DNA of 64,000 bases from Liopterus haemorrhoidalis. Lineage: Eukaryota; Arthropoda; Insecta; Coleoptera; Dytiscidae. The first letter of the stretch is position 1; every line of letters starts with the position of its first letter. The notes under the pieces are model-generated. The model saw only the letters and a program-made list of their open reading frames with translations. It ran no database searches and was not told the DNA's origin. Where the stretch lies: contig OZ020625.1 in assembly GCA_963971575.1 (NCBI GenBank), forward strand, positions 20,450,474 through 20,514,473, read 5' to 3'. A program made the translations under genes and the position numbers. This document shows, piece by piece, positions 43,077 to 52,849 of this stretch.

Positions 43077-45262
43077 TTTTGAAATCCTTCTTCCTGAAGG
43101 GAAGAGAGGACATTATGACTTTGGAGCCCAGCCAGCAGGCTTTACATATAATGATTAGACCTCGGACGCCCTCGGTAATGAAAGCGGGCGTGCGGGATCG
43201 ACAAATACTAGCTGGTCAGTTCGATAATGGTTAACTCGACCGTGAAAATCGCTAGTAGAGGCCGTCCGTGCTCTGGGTTGACGCTTTCGCCACACAGACG
43301 CCATAAAGCGCTTTTGCAGCGTACTACCCCACTTCAGGCAGGTCTGAACACACGATGCTTGCAGATGTTTAGGTATCGTGAGTCGACGAGATAGTTAATC
43401 GTTGGCCCGGGGCCAGATGCTTCTCGCCCCGAGAATGAGCGGGAGGGTATCGAACGAATGTCCGGGCGATCGGGCGGCAGCTGCAGCGCGGAACTTGGCG
43501 TGGTCGTATACCTCGCGCGTGAGAGCGTAACTCTCCCAGCTTACCTGCACGTCACAGATGACAGTGTCGGTAGTCGAGAGGTGGATCGCCAAGTCCAGCG
43601 TGCCGTCTCGGTGTGTAACATGAGGTTCTACCTCGGTCGTCCAGCCTTTAGATCGGGTAAATTTGGCGACTTTAGCCACGACTTTGTTATGTTGCGCTAT
43701 GCGGTCATAGTGCGAGTTCTTGCATCCCTGGAGGATGTGAGGAGGGACTCGACTCTGTCGCAGCCCGCCCTACATGACCGCTCGTTTCTGGTGACGGATG
43801 GAAGTCCCTTACAGGGCAAGTTGTTCGTGCGAAGTTGCACTGCCCTGACGAAGTCGTGCCCAGTCCAGCCCCTCGGAGTGTAACTCAGCCACGATCGGCT
43901 CGCTATATTTTCCGCTGCGCTTTCAAAGCCTTTGGAAAAGGCCTTTGTCGCGAGTTGCTCTCGCCAAAAGACAGCGGGTGCGCCCGTAGGGCACGCCCGT
44001 GTAAGTCTGGTGATACAACCCGCGGTTGGCTATTCGGAACTTTGCCATCGCGGAACTTTGCGTGCAGGAATTGGTTCGGTGTATGTACGCTGAGGTACAG
44101 GATTTTCTTGATCGACTTCCGAACGAGTCTATCACACTCAGTCAGTACGCTCATTGTCGAGGTCGGGGATTGAAGACCGTAGTACAGGCGGGGCAGCAAA
44201 TACGTCCCTAGTATGTGGTACTTCTGGTCAGGCTTCAGAGGCGCACTCATTAACGCAGTTAGCCATCGCGACAGGTGGTAAACTGTCGGCCTGGCCGCTC
44301 CGGACACCGAAAACTGGTGTCTAAGGTCTCGGAACGTCTGGAGGTCGGTCGAAGCTCTTATACCGCTTCTGCCTATCCTGAAGATGGAGCTTGTGCGAGA
44401 CACGGACTTGCCCGCATACGTGGCAGCCGCTACGGCTACGCACTTGCTTCGATTTAGCTCCATCCCCCTTTCCGCAAAGAAGTCAGATACTATTGACAGA
44501 GATGTTGCCATCTCTAACTCTTTGTCCTCCAAGATAACTACGTCAGCCGCAAAAGCGATGCATGCAACACGCTCTCCTGGCGCAACCGTACCACCTTGTC
44601 CTCGGCCGTTGAGCTTGCAAACAAGCTCGTCGAGCACGAGGTTGAACAGCAAGGGGTTCAGCGGGTCTCCCTGCTTCACGCCCCTTTCAAAGTTGATGCG
44701 CCCCGTTCTGCCTTTACCCATGCTGATGGTCGTGTGGTCATCGAGTGCGTCCGAAATGTACTCGATTGTCTTTGCGTCTATTCCCATTCTCCCCAAAGCG
44801 CGCGTGACCGAATGGTGAGAGACCGTATCGAAAGCCTTTCTCACATCCAGCGACACAACGTTGTGTGCCTTGCCAACCAATTTCCGGGACCGGATGTACT
44901 GGTCCAGGATATGTGTGTTGGCACTTGTACCGTCCAATTCACGAAAACCCAGTTGATGATGGTGTAGGCTCACCACAGCCGCGATGCGCCTTGCCAGAAT
45001 CCGGTGCTGCATGCGCTGCACCGCTGATCCGATGGTAATGGGCCGCCAGTTAGATACCTGCCGAGGATCGCCTTCTTTCGGCAGTAGGATGGTTCTTGAC
45101 TGCTTCCACTGTGTGGGCATCATGCACCGACACAGCACGGCGTTGAAAAAGACGGCCAACAGTTCCGGAAAACAACGCCTGACCTGAGACGTCGTTACGC
45201 TATCAGGGCCAGGAGCGGAGTGTTTCCAGTTCTAAAGACCGGCCCGTACGTCGTCGGCCGTG
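43077..45262 (-). pseudogene. R2 family E, copy E2: RT and endonuclease part (3' half of a chimeric element)
   Basis: A long frame at 45159-43903 holds the RT: KQSRTILLPKEGDPRQVSNWRPITIG, GFRELDGTSANTHILDQYIR, VVSLDVRKAFDTVSHHSV, RGVKQGDPLNPLLFNLVLDEL, then ACIAFAADVVIL. The first catalytic Asp of FADD is replaced by Ala (GAT to GCT, 44545-44547), so this copy cannot polymerise. After a frameshift, CRAGCDRVESL near 43770 and the endonuclease (GTLDLAIHLSTTDTVICDVQVSWE, LILGARSIWPR) follow to 43395, then a 3' UTR to the 28S remnant. The 5' end at about 45262 is fused in frame to R2-C2 (…PITVTSAIT | ADDVRAGL). Confidence 0.83.
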
Positions 45263-46664
45263 ATTGCGGAGGTGACAGTGATGGGACGCCAATAATTAAT
45301 TGAGGATAGGTCTCCTTTCTTAGGGAAGAGGGTTGTTCTACAAGCTTTAAGGGGGGTCTGGGAAGTTGCCGGAGACAAGAATAAGTTTAAAGAACAGAGA
45401 GAATTTCCAGGGTTCGGTTCTCGCAATGATAGCGGCTGTAACGCAGTCGGGACCTGGAGCACTGGGTTTGGTGGAGGCTATTGCGGAGGCGAGCTCGTCG
45501 AGGGATATAGAAATGTACGTGGAGCTGGTCTCGTAGTTTACTGTGTGTACATGATGTTTGTCAGTGTAGTCTATTATTAAAAAAAAAATCATACTCTCAT
45601 ACTATTTGTGTAATGTCGGAAGTCCGGGTTTCGTCTTGTGTGGGAGTATGGTTGTATATGTGGTTTGCGAGTGATCTGCAGTCTTTTTTGTAAGCGTCTT
45701 GTGGTTTTTTGAAATGGGAAGCACGGGAGCGGATGGTCTGGTTTGATGGTTTTTTTTTTTTTTGTGGTTTTGTGGTGATGGTCTGTTGTGTGTATGGGGT
45801 CTGTTGTTGGAGTTTGGTGGAGTAGTACTTGTTTTGTTTAGGAATTTTTAGTAGATTATATCTACGAAAGCGGGTAAACGATTGGAGGTCATGTGTTCGG
45901 TAAAAGTGTTTTGCTAGGATGGGTCGTGTTTATGAATTATGTCGGATATTTCGGTTACAATTAGGGAAAACTCAGTGCAATTATGGTTTATGACGTATTT
46001 GTTAAGGTGTGCCGGATAAGGATTGATGTCGGTGGAACAGGTATATAATTCATTAGTGCGGGTTTCTGTAATGGGGTTTTCTGGCGAGGGTGCGATAATA
46101 CGATTATTCAAACTACCTGAGGTTGAAGCTTAAACGAAATTGTTTGTTTTGATGAATTTAATAGAGTGTGTTCGGATGAATGAACTTCAAAATTTACTGT
46201 GAAATCTGATTCAATGGTATTTTCAGTAACGGAATCTACCGGAGTTTGGCTAAGTGGAGAGACTACAAGATTAATAGAAATATTTTCTTCATTGAATTTT
46301 TGGACGCGTTCCCTATATTTAGGTTGTCGTCGTTTGCATTTAATAGCTTCAGATGAGCGGAATTTACCTTATCACCTGGACTATCGAAAGCGGCTTCGGC
46401 CCGTGCTAGGGCTTCCACCTCAGCTGCGGATCATTGCTTCCGTTTGTTGGCGGCTTCCTGTTCCATGTCCGCGATGTACTCGGCCCGATGGGCACGGCTT
46501 CGGTGTTGGCCGAGTCCGGAGATTGTTCCGAATGATATCCCGCAGTCCCTGCAGGTTGTTGAAACTGGGAGGCCTTTGGCGATGGCGCAGTACCTCCTTT
46601 GGTGTTGCTGTCAGCTGGCATGTCGGTTGTACGGTTTGCCACATGAGCAAGGGAATTCGTCGGG
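45263..46664 (-). pseudogene. R2 family C, copy C2: N-terminal to early RT part (5' half of a chimeric element)
   Basis: Begins near 46664 (MPDEFPCSCGKPYNRHAS, a stop, then HQRRYC; second finger CRDCGISFGTISGLGQHRS) and follows C1 closely, through a linker (PITETRTNELYTCSTDINPYPAHLN…) and early RT (STKPSAPGPDCVTAAIIA, TTLFPKKGDLSSINYWRPITVTSAIT). It stops there and E2 sequence begins. Internal stops include one in finger 1 and one at …NKRKQ*. It lacks the Z insertion present in C1, so it gives the empty-site sequence. Confidence 0.82.
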
Positions 46665-46939
46665 CATGGTGTATGTTGATGACGTGGTGATCCGGTTGTG
46701 TAGCTGAATGGCGTCAGCAGCAGCTTTGGTATTTAACACTTGTAGAGGTTAATCTTTGGGTGAGCGATTTGAAGCCTCTTGTGGGTGTTAAAGGCGGAGT
46801 AGAACAAGCACGTGGCCGGACTTTTCCACACTTGCTGTGGATGTCGTTCAGTGTTGATGATCGTTACACTAAGGCTGATTTACTGTTATACTGCAAGCAC
46901 TTATGATGATTGTGTTGCAAGTATATTACACTTGATATG
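46665..46939 (-). other. R2-C2 5' UTR remnant
   Basis: Aligns with the C1 5' UTR (e.g. CTGCAAG.ACTTATGATG), then is cut by the gypsy LTR at 46940. Sequence beyond the gypsy element (51321 on) does not continue it. No gene. Confidence 0.55.
46935..46939. other. 5-bp target-site duplication ATATG (left)
   Basis: ATATG directly before the 5' LTR; the same at 51316-51320 directly after the 3' LTR. Confidence 0.88.
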
Positions 46940-47069
46940 TGTAATGATATAGTAAGTCATGAAAACATTAGGATGACGTTGTCAGAGGTTGTCAAGAAAA
47001 TAATATAAAATAGTTTTGGTTGTTAATATTGATGTAAAATAATAATAATATATTTTAATAAACATTACA
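46940..47069 (+). repeat. 5' LTR
   Basis: 130 bp, TG…CA ends. It contains AATAAA-like polyadenylation sequence near its 3' end. Base-for-base equal to 51186-51315 as far as I can see. Confidence 0.95.
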
Positions 47070-50000
47070 TGGTGTCAGGTGATAACACTATGAATTCAGG
47101 AGATAGTAATAGTAGTAAAAAGATTTGTGCTATCAATGGAATAGACGCACCGTCGAATTTTGGTTTCATACCAGAGGAGTGGCCAAAATGGTTCAAAAGG
47201 TGGAATCGATACAGGATCATAAGTGGTCTCGATAAAATGGATGAAAGCTACCAAGTGGCTAGTTTTATATATTTAATGGGCGACAAAGCGGAGGATATAA
47301 TGGATTCGTTCAAATTAGAAGAGGTAGATAAAAATAATTATATCAAGGTTACACAAGCTTTTGAAAATCATTTTATTATCAAGCATAACGTAGTATATGA
47401 TAGAGCTAAATTTAACACTAGGATACAACAAGACGATGAGAGTGTCGAAGAATTTGTAACAGAACTACATCGCTTGGCATCCAAATGTAATTATGGTGTT
47501 TTAGAGCCAGAGCTTATTAGAGATAGACTCATAGTAGGGTTAAAAGACATAAAAGTTGGCCAGTCATTGGAGCTCAAGTCAGATATAACATTAGAAAAAG
47601 CAATAGAGAAAGCCAGGCAGGCAGAAACAGTGAAGAAAAATGAAGGGTTACTAAGACATCGTAACAATGGAGAGGAAAAAGTAATAAATGCGGTAAAGCT
47701 AAGGAAGGATAATCAGAGGAACTATCAAAATTATCAACGGAAAAGAAATGGCGTGCAAAATCAAGAAAATGGAAAATTTCCCTGTTATAAATGTGGTAAA
47801 ATGACACATAAATTTGGACGGTGTCCTGCAAGAGAGGCTACATGTTTTATATGTAAAAAAGTTGGTCATTTTGCTCCGATGTGCAGAAGGAGAAAAGTAG
47901 AAGATATATTAGAAGAAAATTATAAAGATTCTGATTCTGATGAATCTTGTTTTGTTGATGTTGTTACTGGAGGAGACGGTACGCCATGGAGAACAAAAAT
48001 TAAGTTAGATGGTACAGTAATTAACTTTAAAATTGATACAGCAGCAGATGTAACGATAATTCCAAGAAATGTATACTTGAAAATTTTCAAGCATAAGAAA
48101 TTACGAAACACAAAAAAAAAGTTTTTTGGTGCAGGTCAAAATGAAATTTTTACCGATGGGAGCATGATTTGTGAACTGCGGTATGGAAAAAAGATGATTC
48201 AAGAAAAAGTATATGTAGTCAACATGTTGAATGAGCCATTATTAGGTAGGCCTGCTTTAAAGAAATTGGAAATGATTGCATTTCTTGAGAATTTAGAAAC
48301 AACGAAAGAGATTACGAATATATTCCCCAGTTTGTTCAAAAACAAATTAGGAAAACTAAAGGGAGAATATGACGTTAAATTGAAAGAAAATGCTGAGCCT
48401 TTTGCTGTAAGTTCAAGTAGGCGCGTTCCTATTCCCCTGCGTGAGAAACTAAGAAATGAAATTGACAGGATGCTGCAAGATGATATTATAGCACCAGTCA
48501 CAGAGGCAACAGAATGGTGTGTTCCGATTGTTTTGGTGGCTAAAAAAGAAGCAGGTGAGATTAGATTATGTACAGATTTTACTCAACTAAACAAATTTTT
48601 AATTAGAGAAAGATTAATTCTACCATCTGTTGATGAGACTTTAGCAAAAATAGGTAATGCTAAAGTTTTTTCAAAATTAGATGCAAAATGTGGGTTTTGG
48701 CATATTCCCTTATCAAAAAAATCTTGCAAATTAACGAAATTTATAACTCCTTTTGGGAGATATTATTATAAACGTTTACCCTTTGGAGTGTCTTCAGGAC
48801 CGGAACATTTTCATAAGCGAGTAGGCCAAATAATTGATCGTCTTGATGGAGTAGTACATCATATAGATGATATTTTGATATTTGGAAAAAATCAAGAGGA
48901 GCACAATAAAAATTTATTCAAAGTTTGTAGGAAACTAGAAGAAGCTGGTATTGTACTGAATAAAAAAAAATGTGAGTTTAATGTTTGCAAAGTAAAGTTT
49001 CTAGGCTACGTGATAAGTGGTAATGGATTGGAGATAGATGAAGCTAAATTTAAAGCCATACGTGATTTACCAGCTCCTACAAATTTAAAAGAATTAAGAA
49101 GATTTTTGGGTATGTATAATTATTTAATAAAATTTGTACCTAAATTAGCTGATGTAAATAAGCCGATAAGAGAATTGCTAAGGAAAAATACTGAATTTAT
49201 TTGGAATGATATGCACAATAAAACATTTGAACGTTTAAAACAGCTCTTGATGCAGGCGCCAGTACTCGCAAATTATGATGTGAATAAAGATACACGGTTA
49301 TCAGCTGATGCCTCAAGTTATGGTATTGGGGCTACTTTAGAGCAAAAACAGAATAATGGAATTTGGCGACCTACTATGTATATCTCGAGAGCCCTAACTG
49401 ACACAGAAATGTTTTATGCACAAATAGAAAAAGAGGCGTTGGCAATAACATGGGCTTGTGAACGATTGTACTGTTTTTTAATTGGTAAGAAGTTTGCCAT
49501 TAACACTGATCATCTGCCATTAATTAGAATATTCACAGATAAACCAATAAATGAGTTAACAGCTCGATTGCAGAGATTCAGAATGCGAATGATGCAATTC
49601 ACCTATGACATTAAACATGTTCCAGGGAAAAGTTTTTATGTAGCAGACGCTTTATCCCGTGCACCAGTAAAATCTGTTGAAACTAGCAAAGAAAAACTGA
49701 AAAGAAATCTAGTTGAAAATCAGATAAATTGTGTTGTACAAAATTTACCAATTTCAGATTTAAGAGTTAGAAGAATAAAGGAAACACAAGATTTGGATGA
49801 AACTTGTGGTAATATTAGACAATGTATTACAGCTGGTTGGGAAAACAGTCCTGACAAACTGCAAGGGTTTAAAATTTATAAAGATGAATTATATTATTCA
49901 AAAGAAGGCATAATTTTAAAGGGGAATAGGTTATTCATTCCTAAAACGATGAGGAAAGAAGTTTTAAGCAAATTACATGATGGACACAATGGAATTGCGA

Positions 50001-51130
50001 AGTCGAGGCGTTTGGCTAAAATGACTGTTTGGTGGCCAAATATTAATACTGACATTGAAAATATGATCAAGGATTGTAAAATATGTTTAAAATTACGAAA
50101 AAATTCAACTGAGCCTTTAATGTCAACTAAATTGCCCTCTTTACCATGGCAAGAATTAGCAACTGATATTTTTACTTACAATGGAAGTAATTACATTGTT
50201 ATTCAAGATTATTTTTCAAAATTTATTGAATGCAAGAAATTAAGAAATTTAATGAGTGAAGAAATTATTAGAATATTCAAAGAAATATTTTCACGGCATG
50301 GAATTCCAGAACTGTTGAGATGTGATAATGGAACACAACTAGTATCAGAAAAAGTAAAAAGATTTGCAGAGAAAAATGCTTTCAAAATTATAACTAGCAG
50401 CCCACATTTTCCTAGATCTAATGGTCAAGCTGAAAAGGCAGTACAGATTTCTAAGAATATAATTAAGAGTGGGGAAGGTAATTTAGGATTTCTGTTCTAT
50501 AATGCAGCACCTTTAGAGTCAGGTTACTCTCCAGCTGAATTGCTTATGGGGCGAAAACTTCGAACGACGATTCCAATTTTACGAAAAAATCTTGTACCCA
50601 AACTTCCAAATTATAAAAAATTCAAGGAAAATGAAGAAAAATTAAAATTAAGACAAGCTAAAAATTTCAATAATAGACACAGAATTCAAGAAAGACAAGA
50701 ATTGGAACCAGGTAGAATAGTATGGGTCGAAGATAGAGATTCAGAATACAAAATAACAGAAAAAGCAGGAACACCCCGTTCTTATTGGTTAGAAAATGAA
50801 TCTGGTAGTAAAATTAGAAGAAACAAAAGTGTTCTTAAACCTTTACCAGAAACTGGCGAAAAGCAAAAAATTGAAGACAACACCGGAGATAATAATGATG
50901 ATAAACAAGTAAAGCCAGTAAATAACGAGGATAATGATGATAAACAAGTAAAGCCAGTAAATAACGAGAAAAATAATGAGAAAAATGAAGTTGAGAAAAC
51001 AGAAGATGAAGCTAAGCAGCCTGTAAGAAGAAGCGAACGAATTGATGAGAAAACAAAAGAAGCTAAGCAGCCTTTAAGAAGAAGCGAACGAATTAAGAAG
51101 AAAGAAAATCATCATTGCACAAAGAGCTAG
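47069..51130 (+). CDS. Gag-Pol polyprotein of the gypsy element
   Basis: 1,353 codons, Gag and Pol in one frame. Approximate residues: Gag capsid-like 25-210; two zinc knuckles 238-277 (CYKCGKMTHKFGRC, CFICKKVGHFAPMC); protease ~320 (FKIDTAADVTIIP, where DTAA replaces the usual DTGA/DSGA); RT ~450-650 with CTDFTQLNK, SKLDAKCGFW, LPFGVSSGPEHF and VVHHIDDILIF (catalytic DD kept, His in place of the usual Tyr); RNase H ~740-850 (LSADASSYGIGA, EKEALAITWACE, INTDHLPL); integrase HHCC ~970-1005 and catalytic D-D-E (LATDIF, RCDNGTQL, SNGQAEKAV). The C-terminal tail is acidic/basic with repeated QPxRRSERI and KQVKPVNNE units. The ATG overlaps the last base of the 5' LTR, so translation would start almost at the primer-binding site. 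It encodes particle protein and the replication and integration enzymes. Confidence 0.95.
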   Translation: MVSGDNTMNSGDSNSSKKICAINGIDAPSNFGFIPEEWPKWFKRWNRYRIISGLDKMDESYQVASFIYLMGDKAEDIMDSFKLEEVDKNNYIKVTQAFENHFIIKHNVVYDRAKFNTRIQQDDESVEEFVTELHRLASKCNYGVLEPELIRDRLIVGLKDIKVGQSLELKSDITLEKAIEKARQAETVKKNEGLLRHRNNGEEKVINAVKLRKDNQRNYQNYQRKRNGVQNQENGKFPCYKCGKMTHKFGRCPAREATCFICKKVGHFAPMCRRRKVEDILEENYKDSDSDESCFVDVVTGGDGTPWRTKIKLDGTVINFKIDTAADVTIIPRNVYLKIFKHKKLRNTKKKFFGAGQNEIFTDGSMICELRYGKKMIQEKVYVVNMLNEPLLGRPALKKLEMIAFLENLETTKEITNIFPSLFKNKLGKLKGEYDVKLKENAEPFAVSSSRRVPIPLREKLRNEIDRMLQDDIIAPVTEATEWCVPIVLVAKKEAGEIRLCTDFTQLNKFLIRERLILPSVDETLAKIGNAKVFSKLDAKCGFWHIPLSKKSCKLTKFITPFGRYYYKRLPFGVSSGPEHFHKRVGQIIDRLDGVVHHIDDILIFGKNQEEHNKNLFKVCRKLEEAGIVLNKKKCEFNVCKVKFLGYVISGNGLEIDEAKFKAIRDLPAPTNLKELRRFLGMYNYLIKFVPKLADVNKPIRELLRKNTEFIWNDMHNKTFERLKQLLMQAPVLANYDVNKDTRLSADASSYGIGATLEQKQNNGIWRPTMYISRALTDTEMFYAQIEKEALAITWACERLYCFLIGKKFAINTDHLPLIRIFTDKPINELTARLQRFRMRMMQFTYDIKHVPGKSFYVADALSRAPVKSVETSKEKLKRNLVENQINCVVQNLPISDLRVRRIKETQDLDETCGNIRQCITAGWENSPDKLQGFKIYKDELYYSKEGIILKGNRLFIPKTMRKEVLSKLHDGHNGIAKSRRLAKMTVWWPNINTDIENMIKDCKICLKLRKNSTEPLMSTKLPSLPWQELATDIFTYNGSNYIVIQDYFSKFIECKKLRNLMSEEIIRIFKEIFSRHGIPELLRCDNGTQLVSEKVKRFAEKNAFKIITSSPHFPRSNGQAEKAVQISKNIIKSGEGNLGFLFYNAAPLESGYSPAELLMGRKLRTTIPILRKNLVPKLPNYKKFKENEEKLKLRQAKNFNNRHRIQERQELEPGRIVWVEDRDSEYKITEKAGTPRSYWLENESGSKIRRNKSVLKPLPETGEKQKIEDNTGDNNDDKQVKPVNNEDNDDKQVKPVNNEKNNEKNEVEKTEDEAKQPVRRSERIDEKTKEAKQPLRRSERIKKKENHHCTKS
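47070..47087 (+). promoter_or_regulatory. Putative tRNA primer-binding site
   Basis: TGGTGTCAGGTGATAAC immediately follows the 5' LTR; TGG pairs with the CCA end of a tRNA. I did not identify which tRNA. Confidence 0.6.
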
Positions 51131-51185
51131 ATTTTAGCAAAATATTTTATTTAAATTGTTTTTTATTTTGTTACAGAAGGGGAGA

Positions 51186-51315
51186 TGTAATGATATAGTA
51201 AGTCATGAAAACATTAGGATGACGTTGTCAGAGGTTGTCAAGAAAATAATATAAAATAGTTTTGGTTGTTAATATTGATGTAAAATAATAATAATATATT
51301 TTAATAAACATTACA
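51186..51315 (+). repeat. 3' LTR
   Basis: 130 bp, preceded by the polypurine tract and followed by ATATG. Confidence 0.95.
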
Positions 51316-51320
51316 ATATG

Positions 51321-51689
51321 CCTCACCAGCACAAGTCTATATACATCTGTATACAATTATAAATTGTTAATATTATTATATGAAAAACGTTAATTTTTCC
51401 TAATATTTGGATAATTTTTCAAAGATCTATCAAAATGTTTCTTATATATACACAATTTAAATCCATATATTTTGTTTTTGATTAACAGTACAGTTTTATG
51501 ATATACAAGTTTGGACGAAACAAACGCAGAAGTGAACATACATCATACAAAAAACAAGTTCTTACCTTCCAAATTCTTTCATATAGTTCTGTTCGATACT
51601 TTTATAACAAGTTAAAGAAATCATTGAGTTTTTTTAGTCGGTTCTAAAATCTTACATAAAATAAAATGAAAATGTGCGAAAAGAAGTTT
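51321..51689. other. Non-coding stretch before the Tc1-like remnant
   Basis: AT-rich; the part after about 51490 probably belongs to the Tc1-like element's 5' end, but no convincing TIR pair was found. Nothing else seen. Confidence 0.35.
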
Positions 51690-52632
51690 CGATCGATTTA
51701 AGAAAAGTAATAGTGCGCTTATCAAATGAAGGAAAATCTCTCCGAGAAATTGAAAAAAATCACTGGTAAAAGTCATGCTACTGTATAGACCATAATTAAA
51801 AATTATAAAACTAGTAAATCTTTTAAGTCAAAACATAGAACTGGTCGTCCAAAAAAATTTACACAAAGAGAAGAATCTGTAATAGAGAAGAAAATTAAGA
51901 AACGGCTTAGTGCTCCGAAAATAGCTGCGGAAATTTTTGAAGAGTAAAGAAAGAGGGCCCTTGCAGATACAGTTCGAAGAGTACTTAACAGAAATGATTT
52001 TTTCTCAAGAATTGTTAAGAAGAAGCCATTTGTTAGTGAAAAGAACAGAAAAGCAGGACTTGAATTTGCAAAATACACGAAACATTTTTCAAAATGATGG
52101 GAAGGTTAGGGATCTTCAGACAAAAAAATACAGCTCTTGAAAAACTAAATTTAGTTAGTACGGTGAAGCATGGAGGAGGGAATATATTAGTTTGGGGGTG
52201 TATGTCAGCCGCAGGAGTTGGAAATTTGATATTCATCGAGTCTATAATGGACAGATTCATGTATTTGGATATTTAAAAAAAAAAAATGAAGATCAATGCG
52301 CAGAAACTGGGATTGGAAGGAACGTATATCTTCCACAAGATAACGATCCAAAGCATACTGCGCGGGTTGTGAAGGAGTGGATATTATACAACGTGCCCAA
52401 ACAGCTTCACACACCACCACAATCACCTGACACAAACCCCATTGAACATCTGTGGGATGAAATGGGTAGACAATTAAAAAATCATAATATAAAAAACAAG
52501 GGTGAACTCAAACAAGCACTTCAAGAAATATGGGACTCCATTGGAGAAGAAGTTACCCAAAAATTGGTAAAATCCATGCCCAATAGAATGAGGGAGATAA
52601 TAAAACAAAAAGGGAATCCAACCTCATATTAA
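51690..52632 (+). pseudogene. Tc1/mariner-type transposase, decayed
   Basis: Paired helix-turn-helix part in broken frames (LRKVIVRLSNEGKSLREIEK, TGRPKKFTQREESVIEKKI), then RALADTVRRVLNRNDFFSRIVKKKPF, KHGGGNILVWGCMSAAG, and the catalytic block QDNDPKHTARVVKEW … PPQSPDTNPIEHLWDEM, which supplies the second Asp and the Glu of a DD34E Tc1-type triad. The C-terminus is SMPNRMREIIKQKGNPTSY. Stops and frameshifts at about 51785, 51945 and 52095-52290 make it inactive. The stretch with the first catalytic Asp is rearranged or frameshifted. Confidence 0.82.
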
Positions 52633-52849
52633 AATTTTTGTAATATTCTAATATTAAATATAAAGTTTGACGTGTTTGCTATATTCGTAAAATGAATATT
52701 TTCTATAATATTTGTAAAACTTAAAAAAAAAAAAAATAAAAGACAAATTAAATTATTTTTACTCAAAAAGATGTTATATGATTAATTTTAAACAAATGAA
52801 ATATGTTTCTCATTTAGTTTAGGGAATAATTAAAAATATATCCGTCCTC

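Larger units (their letters stand above)
46940..51315 (+). mobile_element. Complete Ty3/gypsy LTR retrotransposon (4,376 bp)
   Basis: Two 130-bp LTRs that appear identical (TGTAATGATATAG … AACATTACA), a 5-bp duplication, a primer-binding site starting TGG at 47070, one uninterrupted Gag-Pol ORF and a polypurine tract (AGAAGGGGAGA, 51175-51185) before the 3' LTR. Identical LTRs and an intact ORF indicate a recent insertion. No envelope gene. Confidence 0.95.
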
